Assembly (NCBI GenBank): GCA_934668695.1
Contig: CAKUOD010000004.1
Location: 42,977-106,976, forward strand
DNA: 64,000 nucleotides
From: an uncultured Collinsella sp.
Lineage (GTDB): Bacteria; Actinomycetota; Coriobacteriia; Coriobacteriales; Coriobacteriaceae
Direction: 5' to 3'
Shown here: positions 61,956 to 64,000 of the stretch, one piece after another
Numbering within the stretch: the stretch's first letter is position 1
Layout of the letters: each line of letters opens with the position of its first letter
The notes under the pieces: model-generated
The model's input: the letters and a program-made list of their open reading frames with translations, nothing else
Told to the model about the DNA's origin: nothing
Database searches by the model: none
Made by a program: the position numbers and the translations under genes

Positions 61956-61995
61956 AGGCGTGTCAGCCTGCAGCGCAATTCAATCCCAAGAAATA

Positions 61996-62033
61996 AGGCC
62001 GAAGCCCAATCTGGGGCTTCGGCCTTTCTTTAT
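61996..62033. terminator. Terminator of the lysine operon
   Basis: AAGGCCGAAGCCC and GGGCTTCGGCCTT form a perfect stem followed by TCTTTAT. It touches the stop of the convergent antitoxin gene and may serve both. Confidence 0.85.
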
Positions 62034-62371
62034 CTCAGGGTTCCGTCGTATTCAACCATGGTGAGTTGCTTTGGCAAGGGTTCCTCGGGGGTTAAAGTGT
62101 CTTCAAACGGAATAAACTCGTGTGGTCCATTTTTGATTCGATCCGCCGCGATGCGATCAAGCTCAAGTTCGCGAAGGTACTGTAGGGCGCCGTACATTTC
62201 CTCATAGGCGGCGTAGTCGATAATCACGGTATCGATGTCGTTATGATCGGCGATAAACTGCGGCGCGCGCTTAGCACGCTTGCGAACGGCAGATAAGGAC
62301 TTGCTCGCTTCGGTAGCAGAAACTACCTGATCTTTTGTAAACACCGGCTTTTCCAGAACAAGTGGGGACAT
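62030..62371 (-). CDS. Orphan Phd/YefM-type antitoxin
   Basis: The 113-residue protein resembles Phd/YefM antitoxins: VVSATEASKSLSAVRKRAKR, then FIADHNDIDTVIIDYAAYEEM and a flexible acidic C-terminus that would bind a toxin. No RelE- or Doc-type toxin frame lies beside it on either side. GGAGG precedes the ATG at 62369-62371. A long palindrome directly upstream (62389-62434) fits autorepression by an AbrB/Phd-like dimer. Confidence 0.75.
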   Translation of the reverse strand: MSPLVLEKPVFTKDQVVSATEASKSLSAVRKRAKRAPQFIADHNDIDTVIIDYAAYEEMYGALQYLRELELDRIAADRIKNGPHEFIPFEDTLTPEEPLPKQLTMVEYDGTLR

Positions 62372-62388
62372 TTGTACCTCCAAAAAAT

Positions 62389-62434
62389 AATCTGGATTAT
62401 ATTTCAAAGTATACTTCAAAATATAATCCAGATT
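62389..62434 (-). promoter_or_regulatory. 46-bp palindromic operator of the Phd-like gene
   Basis: Two perfect 16-base arms (AATCTGGATTATATTT and its complement) flank a 14-base centre with its own palindrome AAGTATACTT. TATAAT-like hexamers occur in the arms on both strands. It lies 17 bases before the antitoxin start codon, so repressor binding would cover the promoter. Confidence 0.7.
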
Positions 62435-62457
62435 TCTCTTCGGAAGAAACTATTGCC

Positions 62458-63462
62458 CTATCGATTCTCGATGCTTCCGATGTTCTTGAGCTCGATGGAG
62501 ATGAGGCCATTGGGCTCGTTGACGAACTCGATGTACTCGGAGTTCGAGCCCATTTCGGCCGGGAAGCTGATCTCGATGCCCGTGTCGGTACGAATCTTAT
62601 GGTTACGCACGGCGGCGCGCTCAACCTGCTTGCGCTCCATGGGCACGCGCTCGGGCACCTTTTCCTCGGTCAGCGCCGCGCGCACGCTCTCCTTGATGAC
62701 CGGCTCGTCCTCAAAGACCTCGTCGACGATATCCCAGGGCGGCAGCTCCTCGTCGTCCTCAACCTTCTCAGCAACAGCGGCCTTGACCTTGGCGAGCGCC
62801 ACAGCCGTGTTGGCGCCGTGCTCCTCGGCGACCTCCTCGACCACGCGCGTCACGGTGTCGATGATTTCCTTGCCCGACACGCCCGTATCGCACTGCAGCA
62901 GGCCGTCGGATATGAGCATGCGGTCCTCGCCGGCGATCTTGCGCTTCTTGTCCACGTAGCCGATCTCCATGGTGCTCGCGCGCACGATGGCGTAGCTCGG
63001 CACCTTTTGCGAGGGATTTGGCAGGATGGCGTAATGACGCGCGATATCGTTGCGCACCTCGCCCTCCTCGCGGCCCACCTCGTGCATAAAGGCCTGCTTG
63101 GAGCCAAGCAGCATCACGGCAAACCAGCGGGCGTCCTCGTCATCGTCAAAGTCCGCCACAAGCACGTCGGTGGACTCGGCCTTTTCGGCCTTGGTAAGCT
63201 CCGAAGAGATGAACTCCGCAATCTGCTGCGACAGGTCTACGAACTCGCGCTCGCCAAAGAAATAACCCTTGAGCTCGCCGCCGAATGCGGAGTTCTCGGC
63301 AAACGTGGCACGCTTGTTATCGGCCGAAGTGCGGGCGCGGCGCAGGTGCGTAGTCACAAAATTGCGCACGGTGCGGCTCTCGATATCGAGCTCGCGCTGG
63401 CTCATGACGTTGACGGCCGAGTCAAAGTCCAGGATATGCAGGATCGCGTGATTGATTTTCAT
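62458..63462 (-). CDS. Nucleoid-associated protein, NdpA/YejK family
   Basis: The 334-residue protein matches the 37-kDa nucleoid-associated family in overall layout: N-terminal KINHAILHILDFDS, a central LVADFDDDEDARWFAVMLLG region and a C-terminal acidic half. These proteins bind the nucleoid; a precise role is not known. I start at the second ATG, which has an AACGGA site; an ATG three codons earlier is also possible. Confidence 0.82.
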   Translation of the reverse strand: MKINHAILHILDFDSAVNVMSQRELDIESRTVRNFVTTHLRRARTSADNKRATFAENSAFGGELKGYFFGEREFVDLSQQIAEFISSELTKAEKAESTDVLVADFDDDEDARWFAVMLLGSKQAFMHEVGREEGEVRNDIARHYAILPNPSQKVPSYAIVRASTMEIGYVDKKRKIAGEDRMLISDGLLQCDTGVSGKEIIDTVTRVVEEVAEEHGANTAVALAKVKAAVAEKVEDDEELPPWDIVDEVFEDEPVIKESVRAALTEEKVPERVPMERKQVERAAVRNHKIRTDTGIEISFPAEMGSNSEYIEFVNEPNGLISIELKNIGSIENR

Positions 63463-63539
63463 ATACGGCATTCCGTTCTAGATCGATTTCAGCACGAATC
63501 AGTATAGCGGTCGAGCCTGCCCCGCACGCATCGAAGATT

Positions 63540-63602
63540 GGTGCATTGGGGTCAGGTTACTTTGCACCAACATGGTGTAGACAAACCTGACCCCAATGCA
63601 CC
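63540..63602. repeat. REP-like palindrome upstream of the LDH gene end
   Basis: Perfect 19-base arms (GGTGCATTGGGGTCAGGTT and complement) enclose a 25-base core with TGCACCA and TGGTG. The sequence type (GGGGTCAGGTT with TGCACC) is like repetitive palindromes associated with REP-type transposases, although no transposase is near. It adjoins the LDH terminator. Confidence 0.68.
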
Positions 63603-63640
63603 AAAAAAGGCGCCCGGGCCGTGGGGCCCGGACGCCTTTC
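63603..63640 (-). terminator. Terminator of the L-lactate dehydrogenase gene
   Basis: AAAGGCG with CGCCTTT and CCGGGCC with GGCCCGG form a stem around GTGG. On the minus strand it ends in TTTTTTGG. It lies 31 bases beyond the LDH stop. Confidence 0.85.
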
Positions 63641-63670
63641 ATTGTAGCCTGTTGCCCAAAAGAGCTTGAT

Positions 63671-64000
63671 TTAGCAGGAGAAATCGACGCTGTCGATGAT
63701 GTCCTTGAGGGCCTTTGCAGAAGCGGTAAGCTCGCTCTGCTCGGACTCGTTCAGCGGCACGGGGACGCGGCAGACAACGCCGTCGCGACCGACGACGGTC
63801 GGCATGGAGATGGCCAGATCGGACAGGCCATACTCGCCCACCATGAGCGAGGATACGGGCAGCACGGTCTGCTCGTCACGCATGACAGCGGTGCAGATAC
63901 GCTTAACGGCCATGGCGACGCCATAGTAGGTGGCGTGCTTCTTCTCGATGATGGTGTAGGCGGAGTTCTTGACGTCCTCGGCGATACGCTTCTCGGCAGC
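63671..64000 (-). CDS. ldh: L-lactate dehydrogenase (C-terminal part; N-terminus outside window)
   Basis: The visible 109 residues contain KNSAYTIIEKKHATYYGVAM, LPVSSLMVGEYGLSDLAISM and PTVVGRDGVVCRVPVPLNES, the C-terminal half of the lactate/malate dehydrogenase fold. The SLMVGEYG...VVGRDG pattern favours lactate over malate dehydrogenase, fitting a fermentative host. The frame runs off the right edge of the window. Confidence 0.88.
   Translation of the reverse strand, partial: AAEKRIAEDVKNSAYTIIEKKHATYYGVAMAVKRICTAVMRDEQTVLPVSSLMVGEYGLSDLAISMPTVVGRDGVVCRVPVPLNESEQSELTASAKALKDIIDSVDFSC

Overview
The window reads as chromosomal DNA of a GC-rich gut actinobacterium of the class Coriobacteriia, most like Collinsella. 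This is inferred from the gene set (arginine deiminase pathway, Pta/AckA fermentation, group I ECF transporter, DapH-type lysine pathway, division cluster with MraZ) and from codon style; no database was searched. I saw no rRNA, tRNA, CRISPR array, phage or intact insertion sequence. The window cuts murF on the left and an L-lactate dehydrogenase gene on the right.

Layout. 1-7730 (minus): murF (partial), ftsI-type PBP, FtsL-like protein, rsmH and mraZ, behind a promoter with MraZ-box-like repeats, then xerD and pyrG. 7900-10000: a winged-helix regulator and a DUF1846 protein, followed by a gene-free stretch with three 62-bp direct repeats and a stack of hairpins. 10650-17711 (minus): an arginine deiminase region with a YfcC-type antiporter, arcB, arcA, an aminotransferase and a second arcA that encodes the same protein; no carbamate kinase gene is present. 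18265-24430 (plus): ppk, rlmD-type methyltransferase, DJ-1 protein, maf and a P1 peptidase. 24800-31730: GT2 and glf (cell-surface glycan), pta, two acetate kinases and a HIT protein. 31880-37040: two MFS carriers, a type B carboxylesterase and a divergent MerR regulator, more AT-rich than the rest. 37230-44300: xseBA, a membrane zinc peptidase, RNase D, a lipid-kinase-like protein, a 30-residue membrane peptide and a wall-anchored C69 dipeptidase.

44400-48640 is the most striking operon. A 22-residue leader peptide with three consecutive Trp codons and an attenuator precedes two TrpP-like S components, a double-ATPase ECF A protein and an EcfT protein, which together look like a complete tryptophan ECF transporter under ribosome-mediated attenuation. 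48760-50850 holds an Asp/Glu racemase and a D-aspartate-ligase-like ATP-grasp enzyme, a likely peptidoglycan cross-bridge pair. 51070-57780 holds a MOSC protein, a coiled-coil wall hydrolase, a membrane Ser/Thr kinase with an XRE partner, a lipoprotein, an orphan HigA next to a higB remnant, and an M20 peptidase. 57926-61955 is a lysine riboswitch followed by a lysA-dapA fusion, dapB and dapH. The end holds an orphan Phd-like antitoxin with a long palindromic operator, a nucleoid-associated protein and the LDH end.

Two themes cross the window. Many gene junctions carry long perfect inverted repeats whose arms differ from site to site; two of them share a core with compensatory changes. Both arcA promoters share tandem CCGTTC sites 21 bp apart, and related sequences recur upstream of arcA1 and beside the esterase/MerR genes.
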